Source: Caulobacter sp. (GTDB taxonomy: Bacteria; Pseudomonadota; Alphaproteobacteria; Caulobacterales; Caulobacteraceae). Taken from it: a stretch of DNA of 64,000 nt. Made by a program: the position numbers and the translations under genes. The DNA lies in contig JAGIBE010000111.1 in the NCBI GenBank assembly GCA_017744495.1, forward strand, positions 22,914-86,913, in the 5' to 3' direction. Numbering within the stretch: position 1 is the first letter of the stretch; each line of letters starts with the position of its first letter. This document shows positions 29,980 to 38,937 of the stretch, piece by piece. A model generated the notes under the pieces. That model ran no database searches, was not told the origin of the DNA, and was given only the letters and a program-made list of their open reading frames with translations.

Positions 29980-30153
29980 GGGAACAGTCTCCAAACTGTA
30001 ATAGCAGTTGTTGCTGAACCCCCAACTTAGGAAGCTTGGCCCGAGGCGGAAGAGAGCGCGCTTCACGAAGCCGTGATCATCGTGACTTTGCACCGCGCGC
30101 CTCAGCATCTAAACGAAGTTCACTTGCGCCTCCGCCCGATCGGACTCCTGCTC

Positions 30154-31899
30154 ATGACCTACCGCGCCCCCGTTCGCGACCTCGCCTTCGCCCTCAAGCA
30201 CGTGGCCGGCTTCGACCGCCTGACGACCGCCTTCCCCGAGGCCGACGCCGACACGGTGGGCGCTGTGCTGGAGGCCGCCGGAGCCTTCGCCAGCGAGGTC
30301 CTGGCCCCGCTGAACCGGGGCGGCGACCTGGTCGGGGCCAAGCTGGAGAACGGCGTGGTTCGCACCGCGCCGGGCTTCGCCGACGCCTATCGCCGGTTCG
30401 CCCAGGACGGCTGGACCAGCCTGGCGGCCGCGCCCGATCACGGCGGCCAGGGCCTGCCCAAGACCCTGGAGGTGGCGGTGCTGGAAATGGTCCAGGCGGC
30501 CAACATGGCGTTCGGCCTGTGCCCGATGCTGAGCCTTGGAGCCATCGAGGCCCTGACCCATCACGGCTCCGACCGTCAGAAGGCGCTCTATCTGCCCAAG
30601 CTGGTCTCCGGCGAATGGACAGGCACCATGAACCTGACCGAGCCCCAGGCCGGGTCGGACCTGGCGGCCCTGACGACGATGGCCACGCCGGACGGGAACG
30701 GCGGCTACACCCTGTCGGGCCAGAAGATCTTCATCACCTGGGGCGACCACGACGCCGCCGACAACATCCTGCACCTGGTTTTGGCCCGCACGCCCGACGC
30801 GCCTCCGGGCGTGAAGGGCATCTCGCTGTTCCTCGCCCCCAAGGTGATGGTCGCCGAGGATGGGGCCCTGGGCGCGCGCAACGACCTGCGGGTCGGCGGG
30901 CTGGAGCACAAGCTGGGCATCCACGGCTCGCCCACCTGCGTGATGCTGTACGAGGGCGCCAAGGCCGAGTTGGTCGGCCAGCTGGGCGCGGGCCTGGCTC
31001 ACATGTTCACGATGATGAACGCCGCCCGCCTGCAGGTGGGCGCCCAAGGGACGGCCATCGCCGAGCGGGCCTATCAGCAGGCCCTGGACTTCTCGCTGGA
31101 GCGCGTCCAGGGCCGTTCGGCCTGGACCGGCGCCTACCCCTCGCGAATCTACGACCATCCCGACATCCGCAAGACCCTGGTGCTGATGAAGGCCAAGATC
31201 GAGGCCGCGCGCGGGATCTGCCTGTCCACGGCCGTGGCCGCCGACCTGGCCGCCCACGCCGCCGAAGAGGCCGAGCGCGCGACCGCCAAGCTGCGCGAGG
31301 AGCTGCTGACCCCGATCGCCAAGGCCTGGTCCACCGACGTCGGGGTCGAGGTCGCGTCGCTGGGCGTGCAGGTCCACGGCGGCATGGGCTTCATCGAGGA
31401 GACCGGCGCGGCCCAACACTATCGCGACGCCCGCATCGCCCCGATCTACGAGGGCGCCAACGGCATCCAGGCCATCGACCTGATCGGCCGCAAGCTGGGT
31501 CTTTCGGAAGGCCAGGCGATCGCCGACCTGATGGACGACATGCGCGACACGCAGGAAGCCCTGGAAGCCGCCGGCGGCGACCTGGGCGGTGTGGCCCTGC
31601 GCTTCAAGGCGGCGCTGGACGCGGTGAGCTCGGCCACCGCCTGGCTGATCGAACGCCGCGCCCGCGCCATGCCCGACGCCCTGTCAGGCGCCACGGCCTA
31701 TCTGAAGCTGCTGGGCGACACCGTCGGCGGCTGGATGCTGGCCAAGGGCGCGCTGGCCGAGCCGCAGGGCCTGCGGCTGGCCCTGGCCCGGGTCTATGGC
31801 GAGAACGTGCTGGCGGGTGTGCCGGGGCAGGTCGCGGCGGTGACCGGGGGCTCGGAGGATCTGGAGGCAGTGACGCCTGAGATGCTCGGCGCGCACTGA
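30154..31899 (+). CDS. Acyl-CoA dehydrogenase (FadE-like, C-terminal DUF4337-type extension)
   Basis: MNLTEPQAGSDLAALTTMA; QVHGGMGFIEETGAAQHYRDARIAPIYEGANGIQAIDLIGRKL. Confidence 0.95.
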   Translation: MTYRAPVRDLAFALKHVAGFDRLTTAFPEADADTVGAVLEAAGAFASEVLAPLNRGGDLVGAKLENGVVRTAPGFADAYRRFAQDGWTSLAAAPDHGGQGLPKTLEVAVLEMVQAANMAFGLCPMLSLGAIEALTHHGSDRQKALYLPKLVSGEWTGTMNLTEPQAGSDLAALTTMATPDGNGGYTLSGQKIFITWGDHDAADNILHLVLARTPDAPPGVKGISLFLAPKVMVAEDGALGARNDLRVGGLEHKLGIHGSPTCVMLYEGAKAELVGQLGAGLAHMFTMMNAARLQVGAQGTAIAERAYQQALDFSLERVQGRSAWTGAYPSRIYDHPDIRKTLVLMKAKIEAARGICLSTAVAADLAAHAAEEAERATAKLREELLTPIAKAWSTDVGVEVASLGVQVHGGMGFIEETGAAQHYRDARIAPIYEGANGIQAIDLIGRKLGLSEGQAIADLMDDMRDTQEALEAAGGDLGGVALRFKAALDAVSSATAWLIERRARAMPDALSGATAYLKLLGDTVGGWMLAKGALAEPQGLRLALARVYGENVLAGVPGQVAAVTGGSEDLEAVTPEMLGAH

Positions 31900-31931
31900 C
31901 TTGCACCAAAGAAATTGGGCCGAGCTTGGCC

Positions 31932-32017
31932 GGGGACATGCCCTTGCGGCGTGTCCCCAGATCCAGGCTCGGCCCCACGGTGCGTCGGTTGGGGACACGC
32001 CGCAAGGGCATGTCCCC
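31932..32017. repeat. Family A intergenic inverted repeat, copy 4 (longer spacer)
   Basis: GGGGACATGCCCTTGCGGCGTGTCCCC ... GGGGACACGCCGCAAGGGCATGTCCCC. Confidence 0.95.
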
Positions 32018-32028
32018 GGCCCAGAACC

Positions 32029-32511
32029 CTACAGCTGCGCCAGCAGGTAGTCCGCCGACGAAACCTTGAATTCCCCGGCCTCTTCGACGTTCAGGCTCTC
32101 GACCACGCCGTCCTTGGCGACCAGCGAGTAGCGCTGCGAGCGCGTGCCCATGCCGAACTTGGAGCCGTCGAAGTCCAGGCCGATGGCGCGGGTGAAGTCG
32201 CCGTTGCCGTCGGCCAGCAGCAGGACCTCGTCGGTGATGCCCTGATCGGCCGCCCAGGCCTTCATCACGAAGACGTCGTTGACCGAGACGCAGGCGATCA
32301 CATCCACGCCCTTGGCCTTGAGTTCGGCGGCCTTCTCCTTGAAGCCCGGCAGGTGCTTGGCCGAGCAGGTCGGGGTGAAGGCGCCCGGCACCGCGAACAG
32401 GGCCACGGTCTTGCCCTTGAACAGGTCGTCGGTCGTGACCGGAGCCGGCCCCTCGGCCGTGCTGGTCATGAAAGTGGCCGAAGGAAGCTTGTCGCCAACC
32501 TTGATCGTCAT
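32029..32511 (-). CDS. Peroxiredoxin (Prx5/AhpE-like redoxin)
   Basis: VALFAVPGAFTPTCSAKHLPGF. Confidence 0.95.
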   Translation of the reverse strand: MTIKVGDKLPSATFMTSTAEGPAPVTTDDLFKGKTVALFAVPGAFTPTCSAKHLPGFKEKAAELKAKGVDVIACVSVNDVFVMKAWAADQGITDEVLLLADGNGDFTRAIGLDFDGSKFGMGTRSQRYSLVAKDGVVESLNVEEAGEFKVSSADYLLAQL

Positions 32512-32640
32512 GTGCGGTGTCCCTGGATGCGTTGAGGCTTGTATCATTTGTAAGCGCGCCCCCGAGATAAAGGCGTCAAGAGCGATCGCCAAGGGCAGGT
32601 TGGACTTGAAACCGACGCGTTCCGATCCGATCCTCTGATC

Positions 32641-33252
32641 ATGGACATCTATCGCGAGGCTCACCCAACCAAGGATCTATCGGAGAACGGGACCGGCTTC
32701 CTGGCCGGGCAGATGCTGGTGGCCATGCCGGGCATCGAGGACCCCCGCTTCGAACGCGCCGTGCTCTATGTCTGCGCCCACGACGCCGAGCAGGCCATGG
32801 GACTGGCGGTCAACCGCCCGGTCGAGGGCCTGACCCTTTACGAGCTGCTCAACAATCTGGGGGTCGCCCCGGAGATCGAGACCGGGGGAGACCTGGTCAT
32901 GCTGGGCGGGCCGGTCGAGCGCGAGCGGGGTTTCGTGCTGCACACCGACGACTATGTCTCGCCCGACTCCACCGTGCCGGTGGCCGACGGCCTGGCCCTG
33001 ACCGTCACCCGCGACGCCCTGGACGCCCTGGGCAGCAAGATCCGCCGCCCCCGCCACGCCATACTGGCCCTGGGTTATTCGGGCTGGGGCCCCGGGCAGC
33101 TGGAGCAGGAACTGCGCGACAATGTCTGGCTGATCTGCGAGGCCGACGAAGCGCTACTATTCGGCGACGACTACGACAACAAATGGACCATGGCCCTGGC
33201 CAAGATCGGAATCACCGCCGATCACCTATCGTCGCAAGCGGGTAGAGCTTGA
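32641..33252 (+). CDS. YqgE/AlgH family protein
   Basis: FLAGQMLVAMPGIEDPRFERAVLYVCAHDAEQAMGLAVNRP; GYSGWGPGQLEQEL. Confidence 0.95.
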   Translation: MDIYREAHPTKDLSENGTGFLAGQMLVAMPGIEDPRFERAVLYVCAHDAEQAMGLAVNRPVEGLTLYELLNNLGVAPEIETGGDLVMLGGPVERERGFVLHTDDYVSPDSTVPVADGLALTVTRDALDALGSKIRRPRHAILALGYSGWGPGQLEQELRDNVWLICEADEALLFGDDYDNKWTMALAKIGITADHLSSQAGRA

Positions 33253-33415
33253 GTACTGCTCCAAGAAGACCAGGCCCTAAAAACTAGTAATCCACCTTAT
33301 TATTCTGACCAGCGTGGGCGCGTATACTCCGCCATAGTCACGCTGTTGCTTTTCAAGCCGTCATTGGGGACCCGGCTCGCGCGCGCATGCGGGACGTGTG
33401 GGTCAGGACAGTGGC

Positions 33416-34267
33416 ATGGCTTACCTCCGGCTGACATCCCCGTCGAACGACAACTGGGCGACCCGGGACGATCGCAACCCGCCGCCGGACAACTGGGGAC
33501 AGCGCCGCTACGGCGTGATGCCGCCGCCCCGCCGCCCCTTCGCCGGCAACATCCTCTTGGGCATGATCGCCATGCCGATGGGCGTTTGGGGCCTGTGGCT
33601 GATGCTGGGCGCCGGTCCGGCCGAGACCAGCCCCCAGCCGCTGGTCTTTCAGGTGCCGCCGCCGCAGGTTGCCACCCTTGGCGATCCCTCCGGTGTGTAC
33701 GGCGAGGCGGCGGCCCCGACCGCCGACGACCGGCGCGGCCTGAAGATCGTGCTCAGCACCGACGCCCGCCCCGTGACCCATCCGGAGACCTGGGGCGCCT
33801 TGCCGACCGCCGTCGGCGCGCCGGTGGCGGCCGCGCCCCTGGCCGACGCCCTGCCGGCGGCGGACACCGCCGCCTGCCGCGACGCCCCGACCCTGGCGGC
33901 CCAGATGACCTGCATCGACCCCGCCCTGCGCGAGGCCGAGGCGCGGATGGCCCTGGCCTATGAGGCGGTGCTCGCGGCGGGAGTCCCGCCCTCGGCCCTG
34001 GGCCGCTCGCAGGCCCGCTGGCTGGCTGTCCGCGACGCCATGGCCCAGGCCTCGCCCGAGAACCTGCTGACCGCCTACCAGCAGCGCGAAAGCCAGCTGC
34101 GCGGCTACGCCGTGGCGTGGGAGCAGCGGACGGGGTCGGTGGGCTCGGCGCCGCCTCTGCCCGATCCCTCCACGCCCGTCATCCTCGGACTTGTTCCGAG
34201 GACCCCTTCGTCGGCTGCGAAGAAGGTGGACGAGCGGGCGGAGGCGCCGGCGGTCGCTCGGACATGA
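33416..34267 (+). CDS. DUF1311/LprI-type lysozyme-inhibitor-like protein, single N-terminal TM
   Basis: ACRDAPTLAAQMTCIDPALREAEARMALAYEAVL; C-terminal ~30 residues encoded by repeat DNA. Confidence 0.75.
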   Translation: MAYLRLTSPSNDNWATRDDRNPPPDNWGQRRYGVMPPPRRPFAGNILLGMIAMPMGVWGLWLMLGAGPAETSPQPLVFQVPPPQVATLGDPSGVYGEAAAPTADDRRGLKIVLSTDARPVTHPETWGALPTAVGAPVAAAPLADALPAADTAACRDAPTLAAQMTCIDPALREAEARMALAYEAVLAAGVPPSALGRSQARWLAVRDAMAQASPENLLTAYQQRESQLRGYAVAWEQRTGSVGSAPPLPDPSTPVILGLVPRTPSSAAKKVDERAEAPAVART

Positions 34268-34313
34268 CATCACGACGGAACGAGGGGTCCTCGGAACAAG
34301 TCCGAGGATGACG
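34177..34313. repeat. Family B long inverted repeat
   Basis: CGTCATCCTCGGACTTGTTCCGAGGACCCC ... GGGGTCCTCGGAACAAGTCCGAGGATGACG. Confidence 0.95.
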
Positions 34314-34342
34314 ATCATTTTTGATCGTGAGGGGGGAGAGCG

Positions 34343-36010
34343 TTACCCCCGCGCCTTCACCGGCGCGGCGCCGTCGACATAGGCCTCGTTCAGATAGACC
34401 TCGGCCTCCTGCGGCGACAGGGCCGGCGCATAGCCGAAGCCCTGGCCGTAGTCGCAGCCCAGGGCCTGCAGGGCGCGGGCCATCTCGGCGTTCTCGACGC
34501 CCTCGGCCACGACTTCCAGGTCCAGGTCCTGACCCAGCTTCACCACCGAGCGGACGATCTTGGCCGAGCCGGCGTTGCTGCCCATGGTCCGCACGAAGTA
34601 GCGGTCGATCTTCAGCGTGTCGAACGGCAGGCGGGTCAGGTACGACAGCGACGAGAAGCCGGTGCCGAAGTCGTCCAGCGCCAAGCCGGCCCCGGCCTCG
34701 CGCAGGGAGGTCAGGATCACCGCGGCCCGCTCGGGATCGCGCATGATGTCGCTTTCGGTGACTTCCAGCTTCAGGGCGCCGCGCGGCAGGCCGTGGGCCT
34801 TGAGCACCTGGCGCACGTCGTGGACCAGGCCCGGGCGGTCGATCTCGCCGGTCGACAGGTTGACGCTGACCGTCAGGGCGCCGACGGCCGGGTGCGAGGC
34901 GCGCCAGGCGGCCAGCTGGGCCGCCGAGGTGCGCATCATGTGCTCGCCCAGCTCGCTCATCAGGCCCATCTCCTCCACCAGCGGGAGGAACTCGTCGGGC
35001 GGCAGCATGCCCCGGCGCGGGTGGATCCAGCGGGCCAGGGCCTCGAAGCCCGACAGGGCGCCGGTCGACAGCCGCACCACGGGCTGGAAGAAGGGGGTGA
35101 TCTCGCCGCGGCCGATGGCGCCGCGAAGATCCGCCTCGAGGGCCAGTCGCGACAGGCCGTCGGTCTCCATCGAACGGCCGTAGGCGGCGGCGGAGCCCCG
35201 GCCGTTGGCGGCGGCGGCTTCCACGGCCAGCTCGGCACGGCGCAGCAGCTCGGCCGCCTCGGGCGCGTCCTCGCCGCCCTCGGCCGCCACGGCGCCGATC
35301 GACAGGGTCGGATGGATGTCGAAGCCGGCCACCCGCAGGGGCTGCTCCAGGGCGTTGCGCAGCAGGTCGGCGGGCTCGAAACCGGCCGGGTCGCACAGCA
35401 CCGCGAACTCGTCCTCGCCGATCCGGCCCAGCAGGGCCTCGGCCGGGAAGGCGGCGGCCAGGCGCGAGCCCAGGGCGGCCAGAACCAGGTCGGCGCGCTC
35501 GTGGCCCAGGGCCTCGTTCAGGCGGCGCAGGCGGTCGACGTCGGCCACGACCAGCTCGTGGACGCCGCTGCGGCTCAGGCGCTCGCGGGCCTGGGCGATG
35601 AAGCTCCTGCGGTCCAGCAGGCCCGTCAGGCTGTCGCGCTCGGTGGCGGCGAACTTGACCTCGGGGACGATGACGCCGGCGGCGCGCACGCCGTCCTCCA
35701 GCCAGGTCCCGCGCCAGATGCAGATCTCGCCGTTGCGCATGCGCAGGCGGGCGACGATCTCGCTGCCCGGCGGGCGAATTTTCAGGATGTCCTCGGCCTG
35801 GGCGCGGTCCTGCGGCAGGGTCAGGGCGCGGAAAGCGGCGGAGGAGCAGTCTGGAGCCAGCGGCCCCAAGCCCAAGGCGCGCGAGGCGCCGTTGACGCGC
35901 AGGCGATCGGCCTCGGGTTCCCAGAGCCAAAGCGCGACTTCGGCGGCGCCCAGGGCCTCTAGCGTGGCCGTGGCGTCCCATACGCGTCGCTGACTGATCT
36001 TGAACGACAT
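34343..36010 (-). CDS. pdeA: GGDEF(degenerate GEDEF)-EAL c-di-GMP phosphodiesterase, PdeA-like
   Basis: PAS-like N-terminus, GRIGEDEFAVL, EALARW, DDFGTGFSSLSYL, LKIDRYFV, VAEGVEN; C-terminus ...KARG. Confidence 0.88.
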   Translation of the reverse strand: MSFKISQRRVWDATATLEALGAAEVALWLWEPEADRLRVNGASRALGLGPLAPDCSSAAFRALTLPQDRAQAEDILKIRPPGSEIVARLRMRNGEICIWRGTWLEDGVRAAGVIVPEVKFAATERDSLTGLLDRRSFIAQARERLSRSGVHELVVADVDRLRRLNEALGHERADLVLAALGSRLAAAFPAEALLGRIGEDEFAVLCDPAGFEPADLLRNALEQPLRVAGFDIHPTLSIGAVAAEGGEDAPEAAELLRRAELAVEAAAANGRGSAAAYGRSMETDGLSRLALEADLRGAIGRGEITPFFQPVVRLSTGALSGFEALARWIHPRRGMLPPDEFLPLVEEMGLMSELGEHMMRTSAAQLAAWRASHPAVGALTVSVNLSTGEIDRPGLVHDVRQVLKAHGLPRGALKLEVTESDIMRDPERAAVILTSLREAGAGLALDDFGTGFSSLSYLTRLPFDTLKIDRYFVRTMGSNAGSAKIVRSVVKLGQDLDLEVVAEGVENAEMARALQALGCDYGQGFGYAPALSPQEAEVYLNEAYVDGAAPVKARG

Positions 36011-36053
36011 GCCCTAATCCCACGCCCAAGGGCGCAACGCTCGGGCGAGCGCA

Positions 36054-36665
36054 CTACTCTCCCCGTATAACCGGTCCCGAGGGGACCGGAGGGGGCGCGA
36101 CCATCCCGAACAGACGATGATCTCGCCACTCGCCGTTAATTTTCAGATAAGCGGGCGCATATCCCTCTTCTTTGAAGCCGGATTTCAGCAAAACGGCGGC
36201 CGAAGGCTGGTTTTCCGGCATGCAGGCGGCCTCCAGGCGGTGCAGGCCCAACTCGCCGAACGCGAAGACGATCGCCGCCCGAACGCCGTCCTGCATGTAG
36301 CCCTGGCGGGCGTAGGGCTGGCCGATCCAGTAGCCCATCACCCCGCACTGGGCCACGCCCCGCCGGATGTGGAACAGCCGCACCCCGCCGATCAGCGCTC
36401 CGTCGTCGCGGCGGAACATGAAGAACGGGAACGCCTCGCCCGTCTCCAGCTCGCGGGCGTAGGCGTTGAGCCGGGCGCGGAACGCCGGGCGGGTCAGGTC
36501 GTCCTCGGGCCAGGTCGGCTCCCACGGCTTGAGGAACGCCGCCGACTGGGCGCGCAGCTCGGCCCACGGCTTGTAGTCGTGCAGACGCGGCAGACGCAGG
36601 AACACCTTGTCGCCTTCGAGGCGGGGGCCGGGATCAGGCTGGAAGAGGCGCAGGAAAGCGGTCAA
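36054..36665 (-). CDS. GNAT acetyltransferase (RimJ-like)
   Basis: GVMGYWIGQPYARQGYMQDGVRAAIVFAFGELGLHRLEAACMPENQPS. Confidence 0.93.
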   Translation of the reverse strand: MTAFLRLFQPDPGPRLEGDKVFLRLPRLHDYKPWAELRAQSAAFLKPWEPTWPEDDLTRPAFRARLNAYARELETGEAFPFFMFRRDDGALIGGVRLFHIRRGVAQCGVMGYWIGQPYARQGYMQDGVRAAIVFAFGELGLHRLEAACMPENQPSAAVLLKSGFKEEGYAPAYLKINGEWRDHRLFGMVAPPPVPSGPVIRGE

Positions 36666-36769
36666 GGCAAGCAGGGTCTCGTTGAAGGGCGCACCTTCGG
36701 GGGTTGGGACGACGGAGGCAAGTGGGTGAAGTTATCCACAGGGTCGCGGGTCTCATTCCTTCATCAATC

Positions 36770-36895
36770 CGTCATCCCGGGCCTCGTGCCCGGGACCCCT
36801 GGTTCAGCCCGCAGGTGAAGCGCCTTGGCGCGCCGGCGCGCCACTCATTCGCACCTGCGGACAGGGAGGTCCCGGGCACAAGGCCCGGGATGACG
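36770..36895. repeat. Family C long inverted repeat, copy 2
   Basis: CGTCATCCCGGGCCTCGTGCCCGGGACC ... GGTCCCGGGCACAAGGCCCGGGATGACG. Confidence 0.95.
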
Positions 36896-37022
36896 GCTGA
36901 AGGGTAGGATGATGGACCGTCTATCCCCGCGAATTCCAAACCGACCCTCAGCAAAATCAACGTCCTACACGAAAACGCACGTTTCCCATCCTCACCCTCC
37001 AGGACGGGCGGATACTAGGGGC

Positions 37023-37454
37023 ATGACCCAGACCCACACCGACGCTTCGCCCCTGCCCCCGGCCACCAGCTGGCGCCAGGCCCTGCAACTCAAGCTCATG
37101 GCCGCGCTGGACGCCGCCTGGGCGATGATCGAGGACAACACCGATCCCGCCCTGATCCGCGCCGCCCGCGAGCGCGCCAAGGCCATCGGCGACATCGCCG
37201 CCATGGCTCGCAAGGTGGTGCTGCTGGAACCGCCGCCCAAGCCGGGCCCTGGTCCCGACGTCACGGCCCAGGCCGAGCGGCTGGCCCGGGTGATGGCCCC
37301 CGGCCTGGCCGCCGAGGCCCTGACCTCGACGCTCAAGACCGTTCCGGCGGCGGCCGCAACGACGGCGCCGGTGGCCGCCCCAATGGCGGCTCAAGCCGAG
37401 CACGCCCGCCGGGCGCTGGAGAAGTTGAAGGGGGGACGGCGGGGGCGGCTGTGA
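37023..37454 (+). CDS. Hypothetical protein
   Basis: MTQTHTDASPLPPATSWRQALQLKLMAALDAAWAMIEDN...; start re-assigned. Confidence 0.65.
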   Translation: MTQTHTDASPLPPATSWRQALQLKLMAALDAAWAMIEDNTDPALIRAARERAKAIGDIAAMARKVVLLEPPPKPGPGPDVTAQAERLARVMAPGLAAEALTSTLKTVPAAAATTAPVAAPMAAQAEHARRALEKLKGGRRGRL

Positions 37455-37564
37455 GCGTCTCGCCTGAAGCTGATTTGGGCGTGAAAAACTTCAGTTCAAG
37501 AATTGGCGACCGGCGAATTATGCGCAGTCTGTAGCGCCCTCACCTCGTAAAAGGGCTTCGATCC

Positions 37565-37981
37565 ATGACCACCGCCGCCACGCCGTTCGCCCAAACCTTC
37601 TTCCACGGAGCCAAGGCCGACCTGAAGGGCCACGACCTGATCACGCCCGGCCACGCCTCCAACTACGGCCGGCGCAAGGCCGCGGCCTTCGTCTATGTCA
37701 GCGCCACCCTGGACGCGGCCGTCTGGGGCGCCGAACTGGCCCAGGGCGACGGGCCAGGCCGCATCTATGTCGTCGAGCCGACCGGTCCGCTGGAGGACGA
37801 TCCCAACCTGACCGACCAGAAATTCCCCGGCAACCCGACCCTCTCCTATCGCACCCGCGCACCGCTGCGGATCCTCGGCGAGGTCACGGGCTGGACCGGC
37901 CATTCGGCACAGCAGCTACAAGCCATGAGAGAGGACCTGGCGCGGCTGGAGGCGGACGGGGTGGAGGCGATCGAGGACTGA
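37565..37981 (+). CDS. arr: NAD(+)--rifampin ADP-ribosyltransferase
   Basis: QTFFHGAKADLKGHDLITPGHASNYGRRKAAAFVYVSATLDAAVWGAELAQGDGPGRIYVVEPTGPLEDDPNLTDQKFPGNPTLSYRT, Arr family throughout. Confidence 0.95.
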   Translation: MTTAATPFAQTFFHGAKADLKGHDLITPGHASNYGRRKAAAFVYVSATLDAAVWGAELAQGDGPGRIYVVEPTGPLEDDPNLTDQKFPGNPTLSYRTRAPLRILGEVTGWTGHSAQQLQAMREDLARLEADGVEAIED

Positions 37982-37994
37982 GGGCTCGCCCCTC

Positions 37995-38747
37995 CTACTT
38001 CATCCGCTCATACGCATATTGGCCCGACCCGCCCCACTCCTTGGTCCAATGCGGGGCGATGGCCATGATTTGGGCGGCGGTGGGATAGGCCGAGAACTGC
38101 AGGCCGCCCTGGGCGCCCTTGAAGCCCAGGTCGAACTGCACCACCCCGTCGGCGCCGGCCTTCCAATGGCCCGTCCACTGGGGCGTGTCGGTGATCTTCT
38201 CACGATAGGCCACCGCCCCGTCGGTGGTGAAGTTGAGGATCATGTCCCTGTGCTTCTGCTCGATCCATAGGCCCAGGATGTCCTTCTCGGCCTTGGCCTG
38301 GGCGGCTGTCTTGCCGATCCTGATCGGCGGCCGCTGGCTCGCCGTCTGGTCCGCCGCCGGCCCGCCCGTCACGGTTTGACCGGGCGTCCTCGGCGCCAGC
38401 TTGATGACCGCCTTGGGCAGGACCCGGATCGGCTTGATCGGCACGAAGGTGGGCGGGGCGTCCGCCGTGGTGGTCGGGGTCACGCCGGGCGTCGGCGGGG
38501 TGGGCGTGAGCCCCGTCGGATCGACCGTGGCGGACGGGGGCGTGGTGGAAGGGGTGGCGGCGCCCGTGTCGGCCGGGGGCGTGGCCGGGGCCTCGGTCGG
38601 CGGAGCGACCGACGGGGTCGAGGGCGGCGTGGCCGGCGTCTCGGCTTTCGGAGCCGGCGGCTTCTCGGCCGCCTTCTTGTGACAACCGGCCAGCGCCAGC
38701 GCGCACAGGCCCACAGTGATCCCCACAGTGATTTGGCGTCCCGTCAT
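37995..38747 (-). CDS. Lipoprotein with Pro/Thr-rich linker
   Basis: Lipobox LALAGCHKK; PPSTPSVAPPTEAPATPPADTGAATPSTTPP; C-terminal globular region. Confidence 0.75.
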   Translation of the reverse strand: MTGRQITVGITVGLCALALAGCHKKAAEKPPAPKAETPATPPSTPSVAPPTEAPATPPADTGAATPSTTPPSATVDPTGLTPTPPTPGVTPTTTADAPPTFVPIKPIRVLPKAVIKLAPRTPGQTVTGGPAADQTASQRPPIRIGKTAAQAKAEKDILGLWIEQKHRDMILNFTTDGAVAYREKITDTPQWTGHWKAGADGVVQFDLGFKGAQGGLQFSAYPTAAQIMAIAPHWTKEWGGSGQYAYERMK

Positions 38748-38937
38748 GTGCGTTCCTCCGAGGCGTTTCCCGCCCTGGATGTCATTCAAGGCCCGGTGGT
38801 TGAGGAACACAAGCACTGATTGAGATATGCACTTTTTGCGCGAGCTCGAATGTAACGCCGTCAAAACCCCTCTCTCTTTGAGAGGGGTTCAGGTGGCGCA
38901 AACCAACGTCCGCTCAGGGTCGAAGCCGATCTCCGCC

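Noticed and set aside
28216-30030. 604-aa plus-strand ORF
   Set aside because: Shadow of b561-YceI and YceI genes; composition GRRG-rich without recognisable motifs.
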